From NCBI GenBank assembly GCA_044223895.1, contig JBGALL010000007.1, positions 1-40,631 of the forward strand: 40,631 bases of DNA. The letters run 5' to 3'. The stretch is from CAKZSU01 sp044223895 (GTDB lineage: Bacteria > Patescibacteriota > Microgenomatia > UBA10105 > UBA927). Each line of letters begins with the position of its first letter. Positions within the stretch are counted from its first letter, which is position 1. Positions 23,996-32,792 of the stretch are shown here, piece by piece. The position numbers and the translations under genes are program-made. A model generated the notes under the pieces. It ran no database searches. It saw nothing but the letters and a program-made list of their open reading frames with translations, and was not told where the DNA came from.

Positions 23996-25527
23996 AACGC
24001 TGGTATCTCTGGGCTGGTTTAGCAATTTTAGTACTGTATTTTGTAACTAGATTGTTTAATTTGACAGCCTTACCGATCTTTACAGATGAGGCAATATACA
24101 TTCGTTGGTCTCAAATAGGCAGCCAGGATGCAAATTGGAGATTTATCTCGCTTACTGACGGAAAACAACCATTATTTACCTGGATAATGATGGTAACTCT
24201 GCGTTTATTTCATGACCCCTTAGTAGCGGGTCGTATGGTATCAGTAGGAGCTGGGGTGATTACTCTTACTGGTCTAGTTGTCTTATCATACGAATTATTT
24301 CATTCAAAACGAATAAGCTTTTTAACCGCTTTATTGTACGTGCTTTCACCGTTTAGTACTATGTATGATCGCTTGGCTATATATGATTCATTATCAGCAG
24401 GATTAGCAGTATGGAATTTATATTTAGCAGTGTTACTCGTCAGGAAAATTCGTCTCGATATTGCATTGTTGTTTGGCCTCATGCTCGGAGCAGGAATGTT
24501 GAATAAAACTTCCGGTTTTATTGCAATCTATTTATTGCCGTTTAGCTTACTTCTTTTTAACTTTAGGCAACCAATGTGGAGGAAAAAACTAGGGCAGTGG
24601 GGCGGATTAGCTTTGGTTGCTTTTATCCTTTCTCAGATTGTTTATGGTGTTTTACGTCTATCACCATTTTTTCACATGATTGCTCAAAAAGATTTTGTCT
24701 TTGTTCATCCATTTAAAAATTGGTATTTCTTATATCCCTTTTTTATAGGAAATCTTCATGGCCTATTTGATTGGCTAACCGGATATTTGACTTGGCCAAT
24801 CTTTTTATTAGCGGTTGGATCAATATTTGTAGTTCTAAAATTTGAAAAAATAAAAAGAGATCGGATGCTCATCTCCTTTCTTTTGTTAATTTATTGTTTT
24901 CTCCCTATAGCTGGTCTTGCCTACTTCGGAAAAGTGTTATACCCACGGTTTATACTCTTTATGGCAATGCCATTACTTATATTAGGGGCATACTCATTTG
25001 ATACGATCTTTGAAAAACTTAGGAAGAAATCATATGTATTTGTAGTAACTGCTTTTGTATTTTTACCAAGCATGTGGGTCGGATATTTCATCATTACCAA
25101 TCCTACATATGCGCCAATTCCATATTCAGATAGAGGTCAATTAATAGATGATTGGCCAGCAGGCTATGGTGCAAAAGAGTCAATCGAATTTTTGACCAAG
25201 GAAGCGACGAAGGGTAAAATAGCTGTTTATACCGAAGGTACCTTCGGTTTGTTCCCGTATGCTATTGAAATATATTTAGTCCAAAATCCTAACGTATTTA
25301 TAAAAGGAATATGGCCTTTGCCAACTGATATTCCTATAGAAATAACTGACAGTGCAAATCAAAAACCTACATATTTTATTTTGAATCAAACTCAAGTAAT
25401 TCCTCGAGGGTGGCCTTTAGAATTAATTGCTGAATATCAGAAAGGAACCAATACCAGCGTAAAACTCCGCTTATTTAGAGTTGTCCAACATTACGCCTTT
25501 AATAGAGTATATGAAGCCAGGAATTGA
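23992..25527 (+). CDS. GT39-family membrane glycosyltransferase
   Basis: The protein has 511 residues with ribosome binding site AAAAGGA 7 bases upstream. Residues 1-30 include the first helix; FTDEAIYIRWSQIG holds the GT39 acidic pair (DE), followed by DGKQPLFTWIMM, which is the hPPL-type motif, and SPFSTMYDRLAIYDSL. About 11 membrane helices lie within the first 395 residues, then a soluble tail. It should act on the outer face of the membrane with a polyprenyl-phosphate sugar donor. Its last 17 bases overlap the NUDIX gene. It starts a new unit, as a -10 box precedes it. Confidence 0.85.
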   Translation: MKRWYLWAGLAILVLYFVTRLFNLTALPIFTDEAIYIRWSQIGSQDANWRFISLTDGKQPLFTWIMMVTLRLFHDPLVAGRMVSVGAGVITLTGLVVLSYELFHSKRISFLTALLYVLSPFSTMYDRLAIYDSLSAGLAVWNLYLAVLLVRKIRLDIALLFGLMLGAGMLNKTSGFIAIYLLPFSLLLFNFRQPMWRKKLGQWGGLALVAFILSQIVYGVLRLSPFFHMIAQKDFVFVHPFKNWYFLYPFFIGNLHGLFDWLTGYLTWPIFLLAVGSIFVVLKFEKIKRDRMLISFLLLIYCFLPIAGLAYFGKVLYPRFILFMAMPLLILGAYSFDTIFEKLRKKSYVFVVTAFVFLPSMWVGYFIITNPTYAPIPYSDRGQLIDDWPAGYGAKESIEFLTKEATKGKIAVYTEGTFGLFPYAIEIYLVQNPNVFIKGIWPLPTDIPIEITDSANQKPTYFILNQTQVIPRGWPLELIAEYQKGTNTSVKLRLFRVVQHYAFNRVYEARN

Positions 25528-25942
25528 TTATATCGGTGTCGGGGTAGGTGCATTAATTATAAATAATGAAAAGAAATTCCTATTAGCACTTCGAAGTCAG
25601 CATGCTAAGAATGAACGTGGTAAATGGGAAATACCAGGGGGAGCTGTAGAATTTGGAGAAACTTTTGAAGAAGCGTTGCATCGTGAGATACGAGAAGAAC
25701 TTGGTATAAAAATACAAATTGGTGAACTTGTAGGTATTACTAGTCACATCCTTCTTGATGAATGCCAACATTGGGTTTCACCAACGTATTTTTGTACTGT
25801 TATTGATGGGATACCCTCAATTATGGAGCCGGAAAAATGTGACCAACTCGGGTGGTTCTCTATAAATGAAGCCCGTAATCTTCCATTGTCATTAATAACA
25901 CTCAATGATATTAACAATGCTGAAAAAAAACAGAAGTTATGA
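25511..25942 (+). CDS. NUDIX hydrolase
   Basis: The protein has 143 residues from the ATG at 25511; the TTG at 25481 is less likely. The full NUDIX box is GGAVEFGETFEEALHREIRE followed by ELGI, fitting G-x5-E-x7-R-E-U-x-E-E-x-G-U with all catalytic acids. YFCTVIDG and LGWFSINEARNLPL follow as in ADP-ribose/nucleoside-diphosphate-type NUDIX enzymes. It hydrolyses a nucleoside diphosphate linked to another group. Its place among glycosyltransferases suggests a sugar-nucleotide or lipid-pyrophosphate clearing role, or simple housekeeping. The gene overlaps the previous one by 17 bases and the next by ATGA. The substrate is not predictable from the sequence. Confidence 0.9.
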   Translation: MKPGIDYIGVGVGALIINNEKKFLLALRSQHAKNERGKWEIPGGAVEFGETFEEALHREIREELGIKIQIGELVGITSHILLDECQHWVSPTYFCTVIDGIPSIMEPEKCDQLGWFSINEARNLPLSLITLNDINNAEKKQKL

Positions 25943-27464
25943 AAAAAACTCGACTGAATATATCTCCCTCGTGGATTATGGCAGTATGTATTGCTGCCTT
26001 AGTAGTAATTATTCCCTTAGCTAAGCCTGGATTCATAAGTACAGATGATGGTAACTGGATGATTATTCGTTTATCTGCGTTTTATCAAAGTCTTCGTGAA
26101 GGACAGTTTCCGGTTAGATTTTTGGGTAGACTAAATAATAGTTATGGATATCCAGTAGCTAATTTTTTGTATCCAGGATTTCTATACATAGGCTCTGTAT
26201 TTCATTTTATGGGACTTTCCTATGTGGATAGTGTAAAGCTTATTTTCATCGGCTCTGTCATGTCCGGTGGAATATTTACCTATCTTTGGTTGAAAAAATG
26301 TACATCAGAAATCCCTGCATTTATAGGAAGTTTAAATTTTTTATTTGGCCCCTATTTGCTTTTTGATATTTATAAGCGCGGGTCTATTGGGGAAGTATTA
26401 GCATTAGCAGTAGTTTCAGGCATTCTGTATGCTACCGAATCAAAAAAGTATCTATTATTAGCTCCTGCCTTTTTCTTATTATTAATAAGTCACAATTCTG
26501 TAGCCCTTCTGTTTATTCTTTTTTTCGTTGGATTATATGTAGTCCGGAAAGACCTCCAAGCAATTATCTCTCTCTGTTTTGGTGTCGGGATGGCGACTTT
26601 TTTTTGGTTTCCTGCAGTCTACGAAAAAGTTTCGTATATTTTGATTCAGTTGTTGTATCTCATCCTGAAGAATATTTTGTTCAAGGAACGCTCATACCTT
26701 TGTTAGGAATTGCTGGACTCTTGGCACTTTTATGGTATGTAATTGCCAAACCTAAGAATCTCTCTCGGGCATACGTTGGAGCGTATATAGCGACCACAAT
26801 ATTTGCAACACCTCTTTCACAATTTGTATGGCAAATTGATGGCTTTTCTCGTTTATTTCAATTTCCGTATCGGATGTTATCAGGCTCGTTATTATTTAGC
26901 GGATATTTGATCGCCATGATGATCCAACACGTTCCTAAGACTGTAAGATTTTTACTAATCCTCGGGTTAGTTATCCTTTCTGGATGGCAATTAAAACAAG
27001 CATCTGAAGTCATAATTTATTCTGATCAGCCAGAAGGTTACTACACAACAAATGAAGCTACGACAACAGTAGCCAATGAGTATATGCCCATTTGGGTAAA
27101 AGAAGTCACCACCGAGCGTCCTACAGTGCGGATGGGGTTCCAAAAAGGGAGAGGAACAATTAATTTTACTACCCAAACAACTCAGCGGATTGTAGCAGAT
27201 GTAACACCAGTGGAGGACAGTATCATGCAAATAAATTCTATCTATTATCCCGGATGGGGAGTGTTGGTAAATAATATTCCTGTAAAGGTATCATATAATA
27301 ACCCCAATGGACTTATACGATTTCCCTTGTCTCAGGGTTCCCATCATATAGTTGCAGAATTTAGAGAAACTATCCCTAGATTTATTGCTGATATCATCTC
27401 TGTTTTGTCATTTGTTGGATTTGGTATATATTCAATAAGAAGAAAATTGTTTCACCATATATGA
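25939..27464 (+). pseudogene. PTPS-related (YfhO-like) membrane protein, interrupted by a -1 frameshift
   Basis: Two frames join at the five-A run 26624-26628. The first runs from 25939 to FFWFPAVYEK and would end in unrelated sequence at 26706; the second continues from 26628 as SFVYFDSVVVSHPEEYF to 27464. Joined, they give about 508 residues that match the paralogue at 27461-29119 along their whole length (DDGNWMIIRL/DDTQVARVV; EGQFPVRFL/NGQFPVRWV; YKRGSIGEVLAL/YVRGAIGELWTL; YYPGWGVLVN/YFPGWKFWIN). It is a GT-C-like multi-pass protein of the PTPS-related family, whose sugar transfer role is inferred. A missing A (assembly or sequencing), transcript slippage in the run, or a real mutation could explain the break. 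The start overlaps the NUDIX stop by ATGA. Confidence 0.8.
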
Positions 27465-29119
27465 AAAATTATCTCTTATCGGTTTTGGTTGTAATCGTTT
27501 TATGTATTCCAGTAATTAATCCATTACTATCTTCAGGATATTTCCCTATGCATGACGATACACAAGTTGCTCGAGTGGTAACTATGGGGCGAGCCTTGCG
27601 AAATGGTCAGTTTCCGGTTCGTTGGGTTTCTGATTTAGGATATGGGTACGGATATCCAATTTTTAATTTTTACGGACCACTTCCATATTATGTCGGCGGT
27701 GTGTTGTATTCTTTAGGTCTTTCCGGACTTGATGCTACCAAAATAATGATGATGGTAGGAATGCTACTGGCTGGAGTTTCTATGTTTGTAGTGATTACCA
27801 AGATATTTGGAAATTTAGCCGCAATTACTGCCAGTATTCTATACCTCTATGCACCGTATCATGCAGTTCAATTGTATGTACGGGGAGCAATTGGAGAATT
27901 ATGGACTTTGGTGTTTATTCCCTTTGTTGTAGCAAGTATTTACCAAACTTTTGTCGGAAAAAAATATCAGTGGGCAATTCTATCGGGGACAATAGGTATT
28001 GCAGGAACAATACTCTCCCATACGTTATTAGGGTTTACCACTGTTTTCTTTTTCTGCGTAGCAATTCTTCTTTTGGGATTAATTACTCTGATAAAAAAAG
28101 TGTCCTTCCAACCTATTCTTGTTGTAGCTATCAGTTGTTTTTCTGGCTTAGCACTCTCATGTTTTTTTTGGTTACCGGCTATTATGGAAATGCGCTATAC
28201 AGCAGTTTCTCAGCAAATCGGCCCTACAGCTCAAGTAGCTGATCACTTTGTATGTCTTTCTCAATTTATATATTCACCATGGGGATTTGGTGGATCTACT
28301 CCAGGTTGTACGGATGGTTTGTCGTTTGCTCTCGGTAAAATACACATGCTTTTTATCATAATGGGAATTGTTGGGTTCATTATGAATAGAAATCAAAAAA
28401 AGTTTTTGTATCTTTCTATAATTAGTTTACTCCTGGTGGTAACTTCATTGTTCTTTATGACCGGATACTCTGCTTTCCTGTGGAAAGTTATTCCGGGTTT
28501 TAGTTATATTCAGTATCCGTGGAGATTTTTAGTCTACACCGTCACAGGTACAGCGATATTCGCTGCTGTGGCTATTGGGACTGTTTCCAAAAACTCCCTC
28601 CGCTTAGGTATTACGATTTTTAGCATTATCGGTGTTGTTCTCATGAATGCAAAATTATTTACTCCTCAATATCTTTATGAACGACAAGCTTCTGAATTTG
28701 AAACAGAACAAGATATAAAATTTAGAGCTTCCAGAATATCTGATGAATACTTACCACCTGATATTGAACGTCCACATGATGTCTCTAAAATTGTAACTCA
28801 ACTCGTCCCATCAGAGGATACATTCACATATAAAAATATTATTGATAAAGAATCTTACAAAAAAATAGAATTCATTGCCAAAAAAGAAACTACTATTATC
28901 TTAAATCAAGCATATTTTCCTGGATGGAAATTTTGGATCAATAGTACAATGCAGCCTATTATCTTGGATAAGGGAAGACCAGTCATTACTATACCAAATG
29001 AATTTAGTACCTTAGAAATGTGGTTTACGGATACTCCAGCTCGGTTAGTGGGGAATATCATTAGCCTCATGAGCATGGTATTATTAATCTATTATTATGG
29101 CAAAAAAACCGTCAGTTAA
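27461..29119 (+). CDS. PTPS-related (YfhO-like) GT-C membrane protein
   Basis: The protein has 552 residues and starts by ATGA overlap. An N-terminal helix precedes FPMHDDTQVARVVTMGRALRNGQFPVRWVSDLGYGYGYPIFNF, the hallmark of PTPS-related/YfhO-like proteins: an acidic DD pair followed by G-x-hP-hRW and GYGYP. About 12 helices follow, with YVRGAIGELW and LSCFFWLPAIMEM. The C-terminal extracytoplasmic part ends in a beta-domain with QAYFPGWKFWINS, followed by a last helix. Family members are membrane glycosyltransferases or transferase-like proteins of uncertain reaction. It is the intact paralogue of the broken gene just upstream, so tandem duplication is likely. Its end overlaps the next gene by 23 bases. 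Confidence 0.75.
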   Translation: MKNYLLSVLVVIVLCIPVINPLLSSGYFPMHDDTQVARVVTMGRALRNGQFPVRWVSDLGYGYGYPIFNFYGPLPYYVGGVLYSLGLSGLDATKIMMMVGMLLAGVSMFVVITKIFGNLAAITASILYLYAPYHAVQLYVRGAIGELWTLVFIPFVVASIYQTFVGKKYQWAILSGTIGIAGTILSHTLLGFTTVFFFCVAILLLGLITLIKKVSFQPILVVAISCFSGLALSCFFWLPAIMEMRYTAVSQQIGPTAQVADHFVCLSQFIYSPWGFGGSTPGCTDGLSFALGKIHMLFIIMGIVGFIMNRNQKKFLYLSIISLLLVVTSLFFMTGYSAFLWKVIPGFSYIQYPWRFLVYTVTGTAIFAAVAIGTVSKNSLRLGITIFSIIGVVLMNAKLFTPQYLYERQASEFETEQDIKFRASRISDEYLPPDIERPHDVSKIVTQLVPSEDTFTYKNIIDKESYKKIEFIAKKETTIILNQAYFPGWKFWINSTMQPIILDKGRPVITIPNEFSTLEMWFTDTPARLVGNIISLMSMVLLIYYYGKKTVS

Positions 29120-29840
29120 TATCGTTATTCCGGTGTATAACGAAGAAGTTGAATTAGCAGATAGTGTAAAAACACTTACAGAATATCTCACCAACAATCT
29201 TAACGATTTTCTTTGGAAAGTTACTATTGCCGATAATGCTTCGACAGATAGTACCTTATCTGTAGCAAAAAAGCTTGCCAAAACAATCCCAAATGTTTTC
29301 GCGGTCCACTTGGAGCAAAAAGGTAGGGGAAGGGCGGTAAAAAAGGTATGGAGTGAATGCTCAGACGATATCGTAGCCTACATGGATGTCGATTTATCAA
29401 CTGATCTTAAACATTTTCCTCCCTTAGTGCGATCATTACTTCGTGGATATGATTTAGCTATTGGCACCAGGAATGCTCGTGGTAGTCGAGTATTTAAACG
29501 CGGCCTTTTAAGAACAATTACTTCCAAAGGATATATCAGTTTGATTAAATTATTTTTTTGGGTTCATTTTAGTGATGCACAATGTGGTTTTAAAGCAGTT
29601 ACCCGGAGAACTGTGAATGAAGTTATTCCCTTAGTAAAAGATAATGAGTGGTTTTTTGACACAGAAATGTTGTTAACAGCAGAAAAAGCTGGCTTTAGAA
29701 TTTATGAAGAGCCAGTAACCTGGATTGATAATCCTGGTTCAACTGTCAGGGTTATGAAAACTGCTCAAGGCGATCTAGAAGGATTATGGCGAATGTTTGC
29801 AGATCGCCCTTGGACCCGTATAACCCAACCTCATGAGTGA
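29097..29840 (+). CDS. Polyprenyl-phosphate glucose synthase (ALG5-like GT2)
   Basis: The protein has 247 residues. NIVIPVYNEEVELADSV, VTIADNASTDST, GRGRAVKKVW, AYMDVDLSTDLKHFPPL (metal-binding DVD), GTRNARGSRVFKRGLLRT and DAQCGFKAVTRR follow the order of dolichyl-phosphate beta-glucosyltransferases. It has no membrane helix and probably loads a hexose onto a lipid phosphate. It is a paralogue of the enzyme at 20371, with differing C-terminus (TAQGDLEGLWRMF), so the two may serve different sugars. It overlaps the preceding membrane protein by 23 bases and the flippase by 8, which points to one tightly coupled unit. Confidence 0.88.
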   Translation: MAKKPSVNIVIPVYNEEVELADSVKTLTEYLTNNLNDFLWKVTIADNASTDSTLSVAKKLAKTIPNVFAVHLEQKGRGRAVKKVWSECSDDIVAYMDVDLSTDLKHFPPLVRSLLRGYDLAIGTRNARGSRVFKRGLLRTITSKGYISLIKLFFWVHFSDAQCGFKAVTRRTVNEVIPLVKDNEWFFDTEMLLTAEKAGFRIYEEPVTWIDNPGSTVRVMKTAQGDLEGLWRMFADRPWTRITQPHE

Positions 29841-31281
29841 ACTGATTGAACTATCTACTCTTAAACAAAAGTCGTTACGCGGTGTTGTATCTTTGCTGCA
29901 ACAGACCTTTCTCATTCAAATCATTGGATTCGTTGCTACGTTAGTACAAGCCGCCTTTTTTAGCCTTTCTCAATATGGGATTTTGAGTGTCGCCAATTCA
30001 ATTATTGCAATTTTAAACTACTTTACTGATGTTGGATTGGCGGGCGCTCTTATTCAAAAAAAAGAAGATTTAACCCAAGATGATTTGCGCACAACCTTTA
30101 CCATTCAGCAGATACTAGCTCTCATTGTTGTAGGTATTGGGTTTATTATCACACCCTATGTATCTGCAAAATTACGGTTCAGTGATCAGGGACTACTCTT
30201 ATATCATGGGTTGTTACTTTCCTTTTTTATCTCATCTTTTAAAACCATTCCGGCAATTTTACTTGAAAGAAAATTAGACTTTCATAAGTTGGTTATACCT
30301 CAGATCTTAGAAACACTTGTCTATAATATTTTGGTTACAGTCTTGGCAATAAAGGGGTTTGGCTTAATGAGTATTGTTGTAGCAGCCTTGGTACGAAGTG
30401 TGGTTGGTCTGATTGCTGTGTTTTATCTCTCTCCCTGGAAAATAACCTTAGGAATTAATACCAAGGCCTTAAAGAAATTGTTTGCCTTTGGAATACCCTA
30501 TCAGGCAAATTCATTTATAGGAATGGCAAAGGACGATTTACTGATGGTCTTTTTAGCTACTATTCTTTCGCCTGATTTGATGGGCTATATTGGATTTTCT
30601 AAGAAACTGTCTGATCTCCCGTTACGAACAATAATGGACAGTGTAACCCGCGTAACCTTCCCCGCCTTTTCACGCATGCAGCATAACGTAGCTGTCTTGA
30701 GAAAAGGTCTTGAACATACGACTTTTGGTATCGCTACATTAGTTTTTCCCATATACATAAGTGCTGTGTTTTTAGTCAGACCCCTTATATTACTTATTCC
30801 TAAATATATGAAATGGGAGCCGTCTCTCAATTCCTTTTATTTACTTACCATAACGGCAATTATTGCTAGTTTTTCTACGCCGTTAGTAAATGGTATTAGT
30901 GCTATGGGGAAAATAAAAACCACTACTATATTTATGATTATCTGGCTTATTCTTACTTGGGTATTCGTTGTGCCATTAGTCTATACAATTGGATTTAATG
31001 GGTTTGCTCTCGGTCTGGTTCTGGTTTCTTTTTCTTCGATTATGGTAATAAAAGTAATGCAATCGTATATTCCTTTTGCTTTTATTAAAAATGTTAAAAT
31101 ACCTGTTTTAGGAGCTCTGTGTATGGGTATTTGGTATGCAATCAGTGTTCCGTATCTTACTTCGTCCTTCCTGTTACTGATACTAGTTGGTTGTGTTGGT
31201 ATGGCAATGTATGCTGGTATTATGTGGAAATTTGAAAAAACTCATATTGTAGATATATTGAATGGATTCAAGGGGAAATAA
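29833..31281 (+). CDS. Wzx-type polysaccharide flippase
   Basis: The protein has 482 residues with about 12-14 membrane helices and no large soluble domain. LKQKSLRGVVSLLQQTFLIQIIGFVATLVQA is the typical entry of oligosaccharide flippases (MVF/Polysacc_synt), followed by LSQYGILSVANSIIAILNYFTDVGLAGALIQKKE and, later, SSFKTIPAILLERKLDF, as in WzxC-like lipopolysaccharide exporters. It would move undecaprenyl-linked oligosaccharides across the membrane. It lies among the GT2 enzymes that would assemble such units on the inner side, which supports a Wzx-dependent route in parallel to the lipid-phosphate sugar route. No wzy-like polymerase was recognised. Confidence 0.87.
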   Translation: MSELIELSTLKQKSLRGVVSLLQQTFLIQIIGFVATLVQAAFFSLSQYGILSVANSIIAILNYFTDVGLAGALIQKKEDLTQDDLRTTFTIQQILALIVVGIGFIITPYVSAKLRFSDQGLLLYHGLLLSFFISSFKTIPAILLERKLDFHKLVIPQILETLVYNILVTVLAIKGFGLMSIVVAALVRSVVGLIAVFYLSPWKITLGINTKALKKLFAFGIPYQANSFIGMAKDDLLMVFLATILSPDLMGYIGFSKKLSDLPLRTIMDSVTRVTFPAFSRMQHNVAVLRKGLEHTTFGIATLVFPIYISAVFLVRPLILLIPKYMKWEPSLNSFYLLTITAIIASFSTPLVNGISAMGKIKTTTIFMIIWLILTWVFVVPLVYTIGFNGFALGLVLVSFSSIMVIKVMQSYIPFAFIKNVKIPVLGALCMGIWYAISVPYLTSSFLLLILVGCVGMAMYAGIMWKFEKTHIVDILNGFKGK

Positions 31282-31284
31282 TCT

Positions 31285-32193
31285 ATGAGTACAATCAGTG
31301 TTGTCATCTCAGCATTTAACGAGGAAAAAAAATTGCCGGCAGTATTGTCATCAGTATCATGGGTGGATGAAATTATTGTCATTGATAATGAATCGACAGA
31401 TTTAACCGTGCAGATTGCTAAACAACATGGAGCCATCGTTTTCACCAGGGCAAATAACCCAATGTTAAATGTAAATAAGAATTATGGTTTTGATCAAGTA
31501 CATAGTGAATGGATTTTAAATTTGGATGGTGATGAACAAGTTCCAGATGAGCTAGCTGATGAGATAAAAAGAGTTATTGGTAGCCAGTCGAGTCATGCAG
31601 GGTATTGGATTCCTAGGAAAAATATCATTTTTGGAAAGTGGATTCAGCATGGTCTTTGGTGGCCTGACAAGCAACTGCGATTATTTAAAAAGGGGCAGGG
31701 AAAATTTCCAGGAAAACATATTCATGAATATATTTCTGTTACTGGAACTGTAGGGGAATTACAAAACCCCTATATTCATCATAACTACGAAACAATTTCA
31801 CAATTTATCAGAAAACTTGACACTATTTATACTAATAATGAGATGCAAAATCTTGCGTCCAAAGGCTACAAATTTCAATGGTTTGATACTCTTCGTATGC
31901 CGGTAGGAGATTTTGTAAAAGTATATTTCTCTCAACGTGGATATAAGGATGGTGTTCATGGGCTAATCTTAGCCTTGCTGCAAGCTTTTTATTCTTTGGT
32001 TGTTGTTGCCAAAGTGTGGGAAAGTGAAGGTTTTAAGGATCAAGATCTTCCTTTGTCGAATATTCAAAAAGAGCTATCCAGGGCACATAAAGAGGTCTCA
32101 TATTGGGAAAAGACATCTCAGTTACAAGAAACTAACCATCCAGTTACCAAACTTCTTATAAAACTTAAAAGAAAATATGTCGCGAATCGTTGA
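31285..32193 (+). CDS. GT2 glycosyltransferase (WaaE/KdtX-like)
   Basis: The protein has 302 residues, three bases after the flippase. SVVISAFNEEKKLPAVLSSV, WVDEIIVIDNESTDLTV, AKQHGAIVF and ILNLDGDEQVPDEL (metal-binding DGDE) place it with the GT2 enzymes of lipopolysaccharide core type (WaaE/KdtX). WIPRKNIIFGKWIQHGLWWPDKQLRLFKKGQGKF and HEYISVTGTVGEL follow, with ISQFIRKLDTIYTN and KVYFSQRGYKDGVHGLILALLQAFYSL near the end, the latter amphipathic and probably membrane-associated. It adds a sugar to a lipid-linked glycan at the inner face. A paralogue lies at 33722. Its stop overlaps the next gene by 17 bases. Confidence 0.85.
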   Translation: MSTISVVISAFNEEKKLPAVLSSVSWVDEIIVIDNESTDLTVQIAKQHGAIVFTRANNPMLNVNKNYGFDQVHSEWILNLDGDEQVPDELADEIKRVIGSQSSHAGYWIPRKNIIFGKWIQHGLWWPDKQLRLFKKGQGKFPGKHIHEYISVTGTVGELQNPYIHHNYETISQFIRKLDTIYTNNEMQNLASKGYKFQWFDTLRMPVGDFVKVYFSQRGYKDGVHGLILALLQAFYSLVVVAKVWESEGFKDQDLPLSNIQKELSRAHKEVSYWEKTSQLQETNHPVTKLLIKLKRKYVANR

Positions 32194-32782
32194 AAATGGC
32201 ATCTTAACTGTATTATTTTTTCTGGTCGTCAATGTCGTTTTTTTAAATATTTTTTTCCTTTCTCGTCATGCCAGTGACACAGCTGCAACCACAGCCCTAT
32301 CTCCTGTGCAATTGCCACAGGAAGTATGTGATGATGACTGTCAAGAAAAGATTTCAGAAAAAATTCAATCCAAAATAAGTGATACCGAGATATCACCAAA
32401 ACCTTCAGTGAAAATACAAGAAACACACGAGTTTATTATCCCCTTGGGAATAGGATCGACTGATTCAAAAGAATATACAACTGTACCGGGAGTTGAGACG
32501 TACATTGATACAAGCTTATATCCTCAAATAAAGTATGCAGTTCTTGAAACCTACATGTCTATCCCGACTGCAAATGGTTTTGCTTTTTCAAAATTGTATA
32601 ATGCTACGGATAAACATGATGTTTGGTTTAGTGAACAATCAATGGAAACAAATGTGGTTACGCTTAAACAGACTAAAATCACTCTCGATAAAGGGAGAAA
32701 GTTATATAAACTTATGATGAAATCTACCATGGGATATGAAGCCAAGCTAAATAACTCCAGAATACGTATAATTACAGAATAG
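32177..32782 (+). CDS. Secreted or anchored protein of unknown function (IPLG...VPG type)
   Basis: The protein has 201 residues. An N-terminal helix (about 9-28: LTVLFFLVVNVVFLNIFFL) acts as anchor or signal. A variable region with CDDDC follows, then a conserved-looking domain: IIPLGIGSTDSKEYTTVPGVETYIDTSLYPQIKYAVLETYMSIPTANGFAFSKLYNATDKHDVWFSEQS. From memory, proteins with this pattern are frequent and uncharacterised in CPR genomes. The domain looks all-beta, with no catalytic motif known to me. It overlaps the GT2 upstream by 17 bases and lies 10 bases before another GT2 gene, so it is made with the glycan machinery and may be a glycoprotein substrate or glycan-binding partner (inference). 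Confidence 0.6.
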   Translation: MSRIVENGILTVLFFLVVNVVFLNIFFLSRHASDTAATTALSPVQLPQEVCDDDCQEKISEKIQSKISDTEISPKPSVKIQETHEFIIPLGIGSTDSKEYTTVPGVETYIDTSLYPQIKYAVLETYMSIPTANGFAFSKLYNATDKHDVWFSEQSMETNVVTLKQTKITLDKGRKLYKLMMKSTMGYEAKLNNSRIRIITE

Positions 32783-32792
32783 TTACCCGCTT

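Noticed and set aside
26620..26632. Programmed -1 frameshift at GAAAAAG.
   Set aside because: It is not a full X-XXY-YYZ slippery site; no strong downstream hairpin was checked or seen. An indel in the A-run is simpler.
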